Program-made: the position numbers and the translations under genes
Shown here: positions 1 through 7,817 of the stretch, piece after piece
How the letters are laid out: the number at the start of each line of letters is the position of its first letter
How positions within the stretch are numbered: position 1 is the first letter of the stretch
Notes under the pieces: model-generated
The model's input: only the letters and a program-made list of their open reading frames with translations
Told to the model about the DNA's origin: nothing
Databases searched by the model: none
DNA from: Bacilli bacterium
Lineage (GTDB): Bacteria > Bacillota_I > Bacilli_A > ML615J-28 > CAG-698
Length of the DNA: 18,809 nt
Direction of reading: 5' to 3'
NCBI GenBank assembly: GCA_028691905.1
Contig: JAQUYJ010000007.1
Span: 1 to 18,809 of the forward strand

Positions 1-924
1 TTAATTATTGCTGCGTTTATGTTAGTATTTGCATTCGTTGCTGCCGTATCTTCAACTTTCGCATGGTTCACCCTGCAAAACGAAGTTGATGTAAATGAAA
101 TCACATTAAATGTTGGATCTGCTGGAAAAGATTTACAAATATCTTCTACTGGAAATGAAGGAACTTGGGGATATGCCGTTACTCTCGGGACCATTGATGG
201 AGTTCTTACACCAGTTACCTATGACGCTACTAGCGGATCAGAAGGATTTAAACAGCTTGTCTTAGATTCTTCAACTAATTCTTACTTTGTTTATGAAGAT
301 GCAAGTTCATTTACTGCAGGTACAACTGCACCTGATGGATCATCCTATTTAACATATAATCTATGGTTTAGATCTTCAGAAGACAATTTAACATTAAATT
401 TAGATGTTGATACATCTGCATTTGTTGCTGCAACTGCTGATCCTGAAGATACAGCCGTTTTGGGTGCCATTCGCCTTATGGTTTCTGATGGAACTGCTAG
501 TTATATCTGGGAACCGTTCACTGATGTAGTTGAAGGTCAAAATTCTGGAACATATGGAACTGGGAATTACTATGACCCTGCAAACTCTTGGATTGCTTTA
601 AGTGCATTTCAAAATGGAACACCAGGAGTTGAAACTGATGATATGTTATATTATGATGACAGTACTCCAGGATCTGAAGTATATGCTTTAAAAGACGCTA
701 CTGATGAATTTTTTGATGGACGAATTTATACTCCAGCAACTCCAGCTAATGTTGCAAGCCCAGCTAGTGGTTCAGCATATGATGCAATTACACTTGGTAC
801 ATTAACTCCAAATGTTGCAAAACAATTCACCATTACTATTTGGATTGAAGGTTGGGATGGAGATGCAAATAACAATGCTGCATTATCTGCTTTCACTTCT
901 TACTTGGTATTTAAAGGCGAATAA
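1..924 (+). CDS. Secreted protein with SipW-dependent-type signal peptide (5' end outside window)
   Basis: The frame is open from base 1 and the first in-frame ATG (19) lies inside a hydrophobic segment, so the true start is probably upstream of the window. The N-terminus is a membrane-spanning stretch ending in the motif STFAWFT, the hallmark of proteins processed by SipW-type signal peptidases (TasA/camelysin-like group). The mature part of about 280 residues is acidic, rich in Gly, Ser, Thr, Asp and aromatic residues, has almost no Lys and no Cys, and looks beta-rich, as expected for an extracellular fibre or surface protein. No catalytic motif is visible. A SipW-like peptidase is encoded about 3.5 kb downstream on the same strand, and I infer that this protein is its substrate. 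A perfect 10-bp hairpin follows the gene. The class is fairly sure; the exact role is unknown. Confidence 0.75.
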   Translation, partial: LIIAAFMLVFAFVAAVSSTFAWFTLQNEVDVNEITLNVGSAGKDLQISSTGNEGTWGYAVTLGTIDGVLTPVTYDATSGSEGFKQLVLDSSTNSYFVYEDASSFTAGTTAPDGSSYLTYNLWFRSSEDNLTLNLDVDTSAFVAATADPEDTAVLGAIRLMVSDGTASYIWEPFTDVVEGQNSGTYGTGNYYDPANSWIALSAFQNGTPGVETDDMLYYDDSTPGSEVYALKDATDEFFDGRIYTPATPANVASPASGSAYDAITLGTLTPNVAKQFTITIWIEGWDGDANNNAALSAFTSYLVFKGE

Positions 925-963
925 TTGAAATAACAATTAACTAAACTGTATAAAATGGTAAAT

Positions 964-987
964 AATCACAACTTTTTAGTTGTGATT
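964..987 (+). terminator. Hairpin after the secreted-protein gene
   Basis: A perfect 10-bp inverted repeat (964-973 with 978-987) closes a TTTT loop just past the stop codon. There is no clean T-run behind it, so termination may be partial and some transcription could reach the AAA+ gene. Its right arm overlaps the -35 region of the next promoter. Confidence 0.5.
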
Positions 988-1009
988 ATATACTATATAG
1001 TGGTATAAT
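980..1009 (+). promoter_or_regulatory. Promoter of the AAA+/DUF2357/signal-peptidase operon
   Basis: A -35-like TTGTGA (980-985) is followed after 18 bp by a perfect TATAAT (1004-1009) carrying an extended TG at 1001-1002. The AAA+ gene begins at 1046 with an AGGGG ribosome site. The -35 region lies in the right arm of the preceding hairpin. Confidence 0.6.
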
Positions 1010-1045
1010 AAGAAATAGAAAAGAAAACATTGAAGGGGAATCAAG

Positions 1046-2578
1046 ATGAATGCTTTCTCAAGATACTTTTTACAACTTTTCGCCCAGGTTTGGGAGGACA
1101 TAAAAGAGTGGTTTGCAGGTTTATGGAATGTATTATTCAAAAATCTATGGACCAACTTTGTCTATTACTTTGAAATTCTTCGCGCAAATAGTAAGGAATT
1201 TGGTTTTTTTGGATGGGTGTTGTTTGTAATCTCCACCATATTAATTCTTCTGTTTGTGTATTTTGTCATTGTCCGTATCATTTATCTAATCAGAAGATAT
1301 GTTCGTTTTCAAAGAGGAGAAATGGACAAAGATGATTTGCGTGAAGAAATTGCCCGTTTAAATCAAAAAGTATTGGAAGTAATTGATGAGAAAAATAAAA
1401 TCCTGGCGATGAAAGTATCTCAACTTGGTGTCAATCCCAATGAAGACTATCAATTGTCCACGCAGACAGCATCCGGTAAAGAAGATGAACCAAGCCGTTT
1501 CGCAAAACTGAAAGCTGTTGACCTACGGTATGATGGTCGCGTCCTTGAAATTGAAATGGATCCGGAAGATAAAATCGGTTTACCGGAAATTATTGAACGA
1601 TTCGTAAAATACAGTTGCTCCAGATTAAAACTATATTATGATAAAAAAATAATCATGTTGTTTTTTGCGAGTCTTGCAACCAGTAAAGTAATGATTTTGG
1701 AAGGTATCAGCGGAACCGGTAAAACATCGCTTCCCTATGCTATGGCAAAGTTTTTTAGAAACAATGCTTCCATTTGCTCGGTTCAGCCATCCTGGAGAGA
1801 TCGTGCAGAGTTATTGGGTTATTTAAACGAATTCACCAAGAAATTCAATGAAACAGATTTTCTGAAAGCATTATATGAAACCATTTATCGCAATGATATC
1901 AACTTTATTGTTTTGGATGAAATGAATTTAGCGCGAATTGAGTATTATTTTGCGGAATTCTTGTCAATTATGGAAATGCCCGACTTGGCAGAATGGCGAA
2001 TTGATTTGGTACCTGATATCTGGGATTCTGATCCCAAAATGCTTATTAATGGTAAAATCACTATTCCCCAAAATGTATGGTTTGTGGGAACTGCAAATAA
2101 GGATGATTCAACCTTTACGATTACAGATAAAGTATATGACCGCGCAATGTCGATTGAATTTGCAACAAAAGGAGAAGCTTTTGTTACAGAAGACACTCCG
2201 CCTATGACGATGACTTATGAATACTTGGATCAGTTATTCGAAAAAGCGAAAGAAGACTATCCAATTTCTGAATCACTTTTAGATAAGTTCAATAAATTGG
2301 ATAATTACATGATTTCCAATTTCAAGCTTGCTTTTGGTAACCGTATATTAAAACAGATTAATACTTTTGTTCCAGTATATGTAGCTTGTGGAGGAACAGA
2401 AATCGAAGCATTGGATTATACACTGGCCCATAAAGTATTAAGAAAATTTGAAGCATTGAATATTACTTTTATGAAAGCAGAATTAGATGGCTTAGTCACT
2501 GAAATCAATAAAATATTTGGTAAAGATAAATTTAAAGAATCAATCAGTTACATTAAAGAATTGCAAAGAATGGTATAA
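1046..2578 (+). CDS. Membrane-anchored McrB-like AAA+ ATPase
   Basis: A 510-residue protein. It opens with a Trp/Phe-rich amphipathic stretch (about 1-45), then one strong membrane helix (about 53-82), then a short predicted coiled coil (about 95-125). The AAA+ domain (about 195-480) shows Walker A GISGTGKT (220-227), Walker B FIVLDEMN (D291, E292), a sensor-1-like VGTANKDD (347-354) and a likely arginine finger in YDRA (R366). The layout resembles AAA_5/McrB-type ATPases, but the McrB signature MNTADR is not present, so use of ATP rather than GTP is likely. It precedes the DUF2357 gene by 21 bases, as McrB precedes McrC, although here the ATPase is tethered to the membrane. It probably powers remodelling or assembly of a membrane-bound complex with the next protein. 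The ATPase call is firm; the McrB affinity and the role are inferred. Confidence 0.8.
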   Translation: MNAFSRYFLQLFAQVWEDIKEWFAGLWNVLFKNLWTNFVYYFEILRANSKEFGFFGWVLFVISTILILLFVYFVIVRIIYLIRRYVRFQRGEMDKDDLREEIARLNQKVLEVIDEKNKILAMKVSQLGVNPNEDYQLSTQTASGKEDEPSRFAKLKAVDLRYDGRVLEIEMDPEDKIGLPEIIERFVKYSCSRLKLYYDKKIIMLFFASLATSKVMILEGISGTGKTSLPYAMAKFFRNNASICSVQPSWRDRAELLGYLNEFTKKFNETDFLKALYETIYRNDINFIVLDEMNLARIEYYFAEFLSIMEMPDLAEWRIDLVPDIWDSDPKMLINGKITIPQNVWFVGTANKDDSTFTITDKVYDRAMSIEFATKGEAFVTEDTPPMTMTYEYLDQLFEKAKEDYPISESLLDKFNKLDNYMISNFKLAFGNRILKQINTFVPVYVACGGTEIEALDYTLAHKVLRKFEALNITFMKAELDGLVTEINKIFGKDKFKESISYIKELQRMV

Positions 2579-2599
2579 ATAAAATAAGGAGTGGATCTT

Positions 2600-4450
2600 A
2601 TGAGTGTGGATTATGTAAAACGCTACTTTGGAAAAATCGATAATCGTATTACAAAAGTCAACGAATCAGATCCTTTTTCTACGTCTTTTTTAAGTGCAGT
2701 CAATGCCGGTAACAATACGCTGTTTCAAAAATATATGACAGAAACAAGGGTGTTTGAAGGAGCCTGGGTGGATGTTATTCATAACAGTCTGGCTTTTATT
2801 GATAACATTATCCGTAATCCCAAATCATTCATTAAAGATCAAAGTGAAATTGTACCGGTGGAAATGGCTAAAAAAACGTCAGCTGAATCTGTCCGTCATT
2901 TGGCTTCCCACTCGCGTTACGTAAAAACGATTACTCCCCAGGGCGATGTCATTCCTGAAAAAATACTGACAATTCATCGGGAAGAAGAATTGGCCATTTA
3001 TGAAAACAGGTTCGTTAAAACATTGATTGATAAATTGACTATTTTTGTTGAAAAAAGATACAATATGGTTATTGCTCTGATTGGATCAGATTATTTGAAT
3101 AAATTTCAAACGGAATCCCGTTTCCAATTTGATGATATCAATGTGGAATATGAACTTCGTTTAAATATTCAAAGAAAAGTACATGACAGCGAAATTGAAT
3201 TAAGAAACTATGAACTTTTAAAACGGATTGAAGAATTACGTTCCTTTATTATGGGATTCAATGGATCACCGTTTATGAAAAGTCTGAAATCTGCAAAGGC
3301 TGTATATTCACCGATTCAAAAGACGAATATTTTAACCAGGGATCCCAATTATCGGAAATGTTATGAATTATGGATGTTTTTGGATTCCTATGGCAAAATT
3401 GAATATACTATTCAGACAAGTGTATCGGAAGAAAAGATTAAAGAGGAATATACTGAAAAAATAAAAGAGTTGATATTAGTTTCTTTTGCAACAGTTGTTG
3501 CCAATGATGAATCGGATTTGGGACGGTTTAAAGAAATTCCAAATACGCTTAAAACAAAACGTAAAACCAAAATTTTAAGTGAACGCGATTTAAATCCGGA
3601 TAAAGATTCTATTGAACTGGAAAATCATCTCATCAATGAATACTACTATCAGGAAGCAAGAAGACTGTACAGCAGAAGAATCAATGAACGGGTTGCAGAT
3701 GGCGAACCATACCATGTTGCTTTAAAAGATGTCTATCAGAATGCATTTAAGATTACAGAGAATATCTTTGACAGTTTAATGGAAATGCCTGAAGACGTAA
3801 AAAAAGATCCGGTTGCTTCTTTGCGGTTTAAAATGCGTAATCAGAAAGCCATCGAACAAATATTAAAATACAAATCTTCGGATTTAAAAAAGATGGAAAA
3901 GATAAAAATGCGGACTGAAAAGCAAATTGAACGGGAGAAGGCAAAACTGGAACGTAAAAATGCTCCTAAAAAAGCAGGCAGAAAAAAACTGACAGAAGAA
4001 GAAAAAAACCGTCGTCAGCAAGAGCGCGAAAAACAAAGAGAAATAGCCCGTTTGGAAAAGCAAAAAGAGCGTGAGAAAGAAAAATTACAACGTCAAAAAG
4101 AAATAGAGCGCGAAAGAAAAAAAGTCCAAAAACAGAAGGAACGGGAACGAGCTAAATTAAAAGCCCTGAAAGAGAAAGAAAAAGCCCGATTAAAGGCTTT
4201 GAAAGAAAAAGAAAAAGCCCGAATCAAGCTTTTGGAAGAAAAAGAAAAAGCAAAATTGGATAAATTAAAAGAACGGGAAGCAGAGAAACTTAGAAAATTG
4301 GCTGAACGGGAAGAACAAAAAATAGCTGCTCTAAAAGCAAAAGAAGAAGCCAAATTAAAAGAAAAACTGGAACTGGAAAAAGAAAAAGGATTGGAAATAA
4401 TTCAGGAAATAATGAATGAAGATTCCGGTCAGGGAAATGATTCTAAATGA
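2600..4450 (+). CDS. DUF2357 (McrC N-domain-like) protein with long 11-residue-repeat helical tail
   Basis: The start is placed at ATG 2600, 8 bases after the ribosome site AAGGAG; an in-frame GTG at 2591 overlaps that site and is unlikely to be used. The product has 616 residues. About 1-400 resembles DUF2357, the N-terminal domain family found in McrC-like proteins: note ENRFVK (about 135-140) and NILTRDPNYRKCYELW (about 243-258). No PD-(D/E)XK nuclease motif (D then ExK) follows; instead residues about 420-605 are an extremely charged Lys/Glu/Arg helix, with eleven consecutive 11-residue repeats at 481-601. It has no signal peptide or membrane helix. It follows the McrB-like gene and overlaps the signal peptidase gene by four bases (ATGA), so the three are probably co-translated. 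It may be a structural or adaptor partner of the membrane ATPase. The DUF2357 assignment is from memory of the family and moderately sure. Confidence 0.65.
   Translation: MSVDYVKRYFGKIDNRITKVNESDPFSTSFLSAVNAGNNTLFQKYMTETRVFEGAWVDVIHNSLAFIDNIIRNPKSFIKDQSEIVPVEMAKKTSAESVRHLASHSRYVKTITPQGDVIPEKILTIHREEELAIYENRFVKTLIDKLTIFVEKRYNMVIALIGSDYLNKFQTESRFQFDDINVEYELRLNIQRKVHDSEIELRNYELLKRIEELRSFIMGFNGSPFMKSLKSAKAVYSPIQKTNILTRDPNYRKCYELWMFLDSYGKIEYTIQTSVSEEKIKEEYTEKIKELILVSFATVVANDESDLGRFKEIPNTLKTKRKTKILSERDLNPDKDSIELENHLINEYYYQEARRLYSRRINERVADGEPYHVALKDVYQNAFKITENIFDSLMEMPEDVKKDPVASLRFKMRNQKAIEQILKYKSSDLKKMEKIKMRTEKQIEREKAKLERKNAPKKAGRKKLTEEEKNRRQQEREKQREIARLEKQKEREKEKLQRQKEIERERKKVQKQKERERAKLKALKEKEKARLKALKEKEKARIKLLEEKEKAKLDKLKEREAEKLRKLAEREEQKIAALKAKEEAKLKEKLELEKEKGLEIIQEIMNEDSGQGNDSK
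4040..4402 (+). repeat. Eleven 11-codon (33-bp) repeats encoding a hendecad helix
   Basis: Inside the DUF2357 gene the protein can be cut into eleven successive 11-residue units with no break in register. The consensus is roughly E-K-E-K-A-K/R-L-K-x-L-K. Units 5 and 6 are nearly identical at the DNA level, so expansion by duplication is likely. Eleven-residue periodicity favours a straight rather than left-handed coiled coil. Confidence 0.85.
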
Positions 4451-5001
4451 AAATTTTTAAAAAGATTTTAGTAATTCTTCCTTTTCTCATTTTCATTCTG
4501 GCTATCATTATTATTATTAATACTGCAGTTTCTGTGCGCAAACAACAGGTACCACTTTTGTTTGGCTATGGATTTCTAACTGTCACAACCTCCAGTATGG
4601 AACCCGATTATCCGATTGGAACATTTCTAATCATTCAACGGCAAAGAGATTATCAGGAAGAAGATATTGTTACTTTTTATTATAATATTGATACCGATGT
4701 CCAAAAGGAACCGGTTACCCACAAGATAATAACAATAGAGGGAAATGAGATTACCCTGCAGGGAATCAATCCTGATATAGACGAAGATGATGTTCAAGTC
4801 ATTGAAGAAGAAGATATTATTGGAAAAGTAATTTATCACAATCAAAAAATAGGGACATTTTTAGCTTCCGGGTTTGTTCAGAACAAATTATACATCTATA
4901 CAGTTTTGATAATCGGATTGCTGATATTTTCTGGTATTCAGGTTGCAAATATTATTAAATATGCTAAAAAAGCAAAAGATGAAAACACAGGCAAATCATA
5001 A
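4447..5001 (+). CDS. SipW-type signal peptidase I (Ser/His catalytic)
   Basis: A 184-residue membrane protein with an N-terminal membrane helix (about 7-28), an extracytoplasmic catalytic domain and a second membrane helix near the C-terminus (about 150-172). The nucleophile is Ser50 in TSSMEP, and the general base position holds His92 in PVTHKI. His in place of the usual bacterial Lys marks the archaeal/ER-like SipW subfamily. Such enzymes cleave the special signal peptides of TasA/camelysin-like proteins, and a protein with that signal lies at the left window edge. The start overlaps the DUF2357 stop (ATGA), which suggests translational coupling. A terminator hairpin begins within the last codons. 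The family call is secure; the pairing with the upstream secreted protein is inferred from neighbourhood and signal type. Confidence 0.88.
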   Translation: MKIFKKILVILPFLIFILAIIIIINTAVSVRKQQVPLLFGYGFLTVTTSSMEPDYPIGTFLIIQRQRDYQEEDIVTFYYNIDTDVQKEPVTHKIITIEGNEITLQGINPDIDEDDVQVIEEEDIIGKVIYHNQKIGTFLASGFVQNKLYIYTVLIIGLLIFSGIQVANIIKYAKKAKDENTGKS

Positions 5002-5019
5002 AATGCTTGTGTTTTTTAT
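4982..5019 (+). terminator. Rho-independent terminator overlapping the signal peptidase stop
   Basis: An inverted repeat of about 12 bp (4982-4993 with 5004-5015; AAAACACAGGCA against TGCTTGTGTTTT, one wobble) is followed by more T residues. The stop codon (4999-5001) lies in the loop. It ends the surface-module operon. Confidence 0.75.
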
Positions 5020-5047
5020 TGTCAAATAAAGGTTTTTTTGATATAAT
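5019..5047 (+). promoter_or_regulatory. Promoter of the trmL-thyA-dfr-plsC operon
   Basis: TTGTCA (5019-5024) and a perfect TATAAT (5042-5047) are separated by 17 bp, close to the ideal housekeeping promoter. The -35 element begins in the T-tract of the preceding terminator. This fixes the trmL start at ATG 5073, because the longer in-frame start at 5007 would lie upstream of the transcript. Confidence 0.8.
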
Positions 5048-5072
5048 AGATACATGTAAAAAGAGGTTACCC

Positions 5073-5588
5073 ATGATTCATATCGTTTTATATCAACCGG
5101 AAATTCCCCAGAATACGGGAAACATAATGAGAACCTGCCTGGCAACCAATACTACACTTCATCTGATTGAACCATTGGGTTTTAAATTATCAGAAAAAGA
5201 AGTGAAAAGAAGTGGCGCAAACTACATTAACGAGGTACATTATATCCTCTACCCGGATATTACTTCTTTCTTTGAAAAAAATAAAGGAGAGTTTTATTTT
5301 CTCAGTCGTTATGGAATGAAAACTATTTATGACGTAGATACAGCTGATTCCAGTAAAGATTATTATTTTATTTTGGGAAAGGAATCAACAGGAATTCCCA
5401 AAGAAATTCTTCAAGAGAATTTAAGTAAGACAATTCGACTGCCGATGAGTGATAAAGTAAGGGCACTTAATTTAAGCAACGTTGCTGCAATCATGGTTTA
5501 TGAAGCATTAAGGCAACAAGGATTTCCTGATTTGAGTTTTTTGGAACCGGATTCACTAAAAGGACATGATTATTTAATCAAAAAATAA
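5073..5588 (+). CDS. trmL: tRNA (cytidine/uridine(34)-2'-O)-methyltransferase
   Basis: A 171-residue SPOUT-fold methyltransferase that uses S-adenosylmethionine to methylate the 2'-OH of the wobble nucleotide, in the best known cases in tRNA-Leu isoacceptors. Family motifs are plain: PEIPQNTGNI near the N-terminus (about 9-18), PLGF (about 34-37), GKESTGIP (about 119-126) and LPMSDKVRALNLSN (about 136-149), which form the knotted cofactor pocket. The start at ATG 5073 is chosen because it has the ribosome site AAGAGG and follows a promoter; a longer frame from 5007 overlaps that promoter. It is the first gene of the operon, 18 bases before thyA. The length matches the family. Confidence 0.9.
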   Translation: MIHIVLYQPEIPQNTGNIMRTCLATNTTLHLIEPLGFKLSEKEVKRSGANYINEVHYILYPDITSFFEKNKGEFYFLSRYGMKTIYDVDTADSSKDYYFILGKESTGIPKEILQENLSKTIRLPMSDKVRALNLSNVAAIMVYEALRQQGFPDLSFLEPDSLKGHDYLIKK

Positions 5589-5606
5589 AGAGGAAGGATT
5601 ATTAAT

Positions 5607-6485
5607 ATGAAACAATACCTGGATTTCTTACAACATATATTGACCAATGGTAAAAAGAAGGAAGATCGCACCAATACAGGGACAATCTCATGCTTTGGCT
5701 ATCAAATGCGTTTTGATTTGCAGGAAGGGTTTCCATTGTTAACAACGAAAAAAGTGCATTTAAAATCAATTATCCATGAATTGCTATGGTTTATCAAAGG
5801 TGAAACAAATATTAAATATTTAGTGGGTCATGATGTCCGAATATGGAATGACTGGCCCTATGAAAACTATAAAAAATCACCTTTTTATCAAAATGAAACA
5901 ATGAAGGAGTTTGTTGAAAAAATAAAAACAGACCAAAATTTTGCTGATCAATTTGGTGATTTGGGCCCTGTATATGGCCGTCAATGGCGGCATTTTGAAG
6001 GAAATGGCGTTGTAAAAGATCAACTGGCCTGGGTTATCAATGAAATAAAAACAAATCCGGATTCAAGAAGATTGATTGTCAATAGCTGGCATGCTGCCTA
6101 TATTGAAGAAATGGCTTTACCACCCTGCCATATGATGTTTCAGTTTTATGTTCAGGATAATAAATTATCCTGCCAGTTATATCAAAGAAGTGCAGATGCA
6201 TTTCTGGGGGTTCCTTTTAATATTGCATCCTATGCTCTTTTAACGATGATGGTCGCAAAAATATGTCAACTAGAAGTCGGTGAATTTATTCATACGATAG
6301 GGGATGCCCATATCTATCTAAACCTAATGGATCAAGTTCGAGAGCAACTGTCCAGAAAACCGCGTCCTTTACCAAAAATGAACATATTGCGGGAAGTGAC
6401 CTCAATTGAAGATTTTCGCTATGAAGATTTCGAATTGGTGGATTATCAACCATATCCAGCAATAAAGGGGAAAGTTGCTGTATGA
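5607..6485 (+). CDS. thyA: Thymidylate synthase
   Basis: A 292-residue enzyme that methylates dUMP to dTMP using methylene-tetrahydrofolate and releases dihydrofolate. The catalytic Cys174 sits in LPPCHMMF. Other signatures are RTNTGT (21-26), GRQWR (124-128), SRRL (153-156), SADAFLGVPFN (195-205) and IGDAHIYLN (231-239). It is longer than the 264-residue E. coli form because of an insertion of roughly 30 residues at about 88-118 in the small domain, a variation known from Lactobacillus-type enzymes. A strong ribosome site (GAGGAAGGA) precedes the ATG. The stop overlaps the start of the dihydrofolate reductase gene by four bases, which links the dihydrofolate producer to its recycler. Confidence 0.97.
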   Translation: MKQYLDFLQHILTNGKKKEDRTNTGTISCFGYQMRFDLQEGFPLLTTKKVHLKSIIHELLWFIKGETNIKYLVGHDVRIWNDWPYENYKKSPFYQNETMKEFVEKIKTDQNFADQFGDLGPVYGRQWRHFEGNGVVKDQLAWVINEIKTNPDSRRLIVNSWHAAYIEEMALPPCHMMFQFYVQDNKLSCQLYQRSADAFLGVPFNIASYALLTMMVAKICQLEVGEFIHTIGDAHIYLNLMDQVREQLSRKPRPLPKMNILREVTSIEDFRYEDFELVDYQPYPAIKGKVAV

Positions 6486-6952
6486 TTGCGATTATTGTTG
6501 CTATGGATATAGATAATTTAATTGGAAAAAACAATACCCTTCCTTGGTATTATCCCGATGATTTGGCTTATTTTAAAAAAATAACAACAGGCAAAACAGT
6601 TTTAATGGGTCGAAAAACATTTGAATCCATTATCAGTCGTAATAAAAAGCCTCTTCCCAATCGGAAAAATATTGTGCTGACTTCCAATCTGCAATTTCAG
6701 TATTCCGGAGTGGAAGTAATTCATGATGGGAATGCCTATTTAAAACAAACAAAAGAAGATGTTTTTGTGATAGGAGGAAAACAAGTTTACGAACTGGCCC
6801 TTCCTTATGCAGAACAATTATATATCACTCGTATCAATAAAAAGTATGAAGGGGACACTTATTTTCCTCTGTTTCAACTAGAGCAATTTCAATTAATTCA
6901 AAAAGAAGAACAAGGTGATCTTTGTTTCTGTGTTTATCAAAGGAAGATATAA
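6482..6952 (+). CDS. folA: Dihydrofolate reductase
   Basis: A 156-residue NADPH-dependent enzyme that reduces dihydrofolate to tetrahydrofolate. Visible motifs are IGKNNTLPW (14-22), with the conserved acidic active-site residue as Asp27 in PDDL, MGRKTFESI (about 42-50), NRKNIVLTS (about 60-68) and VFVIGG (about 94-99) in the cofactor-binding region. Its length is typical of chromosomal DHFRs. The ATG overlaps the thyA TGA, so translation is probably coupled; the pair is a classic arrangement because thymidylate synthase consumes reduced folate. plsC starts one base after its stop codon. Confidence 0.95.
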   Translation: MIAIIVAMDIDNLIGKNNTLPWYYPDDLAYFKKITTGKTVLMGRKTFESIISRNKKPLPNRKNIVLTSNLQFQYSGVEVIHDGNAYLKQTKEDVFVIGGKQVYELALPYAEQLYITRINKKYEGDTYFPLFQLEQFQLIQKEEQGDLCFCVYQRKI

Positions 6953-6953
6953 T

Positions 6954-7817
6954 ATGGTATTGCTGGGTTTATTTATTTGTGGATTGATTGCAACATTTTT
7001 TGTAGTTTATTACGGACAATTTGTTGCAAATGGTGTGGTACTGTATTGGACCATTCCTCTTTACATTCTTTTATTCATGGTTCTTACTCTGGCTTTTATC
7101 TTATCAATATGTTATATCATCACATTGTTTGTGAAACCAAATAAGAAATTGTTTCAACCGCGAAGTTTTCATCGTTTCATGATTAAGGCAGTAATTGAGC
7201 TCTTAATGAGTATTTATCGATTGCAGCTTGTGGTAATAGGAAAAGAAAAATTACCCCGCAATCAGGCTTTTTTATTGGTCAGCAATCACCAATCAAATAT
7301 TGACCCGATTGCTTCTATCTGGGGATTTAAGGAATTCAATCTTACATATATTATGAAAGATGCCATTATGAAGATTCCTCTTATTGGGCGTTGGCTGTTT
7401 GGAGCCGGGCACCTGCCACTTAATCGAAAAGATAACCGGAAAGGATTGGAGACGATTATTACAGCCACCAAAAGGATTGAACATAACTTGCATCCGATTG
7501 CAGTTTATCCGGAAGGGACAAGAAGCAAAAGTCCTTATATGAATGAATTTAGAAATGGTGTTTTTAAGATTGCACAGAAATCAAAAGCTCCGATTGCAGT
7601 GATGGCACTGGATAACAGTTATAAAGTAAAATGGCGTTTCCCATGGCGTCGTACTAAAATTTTACTTGAAATAATCGATGTAATTCCTTACGAAAACTAC
7701 CAAGAACTAAATTCCAACGAATTAGGAGATTATGTTCATCATCTTATTGAACAAACCTTACAGAACAGAAGAGCAGAATTTGATTGGCTTAAGCCAAAAA
7801 GAAAAAAAGAAGATTAA
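6954..7817 (+). CDS. plsC: 1-acyl-sn-glycerol-3-phosphate acyltransferase (PlsC family)
   Basis: A 287-residue membrane-associated acyltransferase expected to convert lysophosphatidic acid to phosphatidic acid. Two N-terminal hydrophobic segments (about 1-20 and 30-60) precede the catalytic domain with the HX4D motif NHQSNID (His112, Asp117) and the substrate-binding motif YPEGTRS (185-191). The start at ATG 6954 is chosen because it follows the ribosome site AAGGAAG and comes right after the dfr stop; the longer in-frame start at 6915 would overlap dfr by 38 bases. The C-terminus is strongly basic (PKRKKED), and those codons form half of the terminator hairpin shared with the convergent gene. 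It is the last gene of the operon. Confidence 0.88.
   Translation: MVLLGLFICGLIATFFVVYYGQFVANGVVLYWTIPLYILLFMVLTLAFILSICYIITLFVKPNKKLFQPRSFHRFMIKAVIELLMSIYRLQLVVIGKEKLPRNQAFLLVSNHQSNIDPIASIWGFKEFNLTYIMKDAIMKIPLIGRWLFGAGHLPLNRKDNRKGLETIITATKRIEHNLHPIAVYPEGTRSKSPYMNEFRNGVFKIAQKSKAPIAVMALDNSYKVKWRFPWRRTKILLEIIDVIPYENYQELNSNELGDYVHHLIEQTLQNRRAEFDWLKPKRKKED

Noticed and set aside
4093..4353. Long minus-strand open frame opposite the charged tail of the DUF2357 gene
   Set aside because: It is the antisense of a Lys/Glu repeat (giving Phe/Ser runs), with no ribosome site.
5007..5072. Longer N-terminus for the trmL product
   Set aside because: The extra 22 codons overlap a near-consensus promoter, and the family starts at the ATG after the ribosome site.
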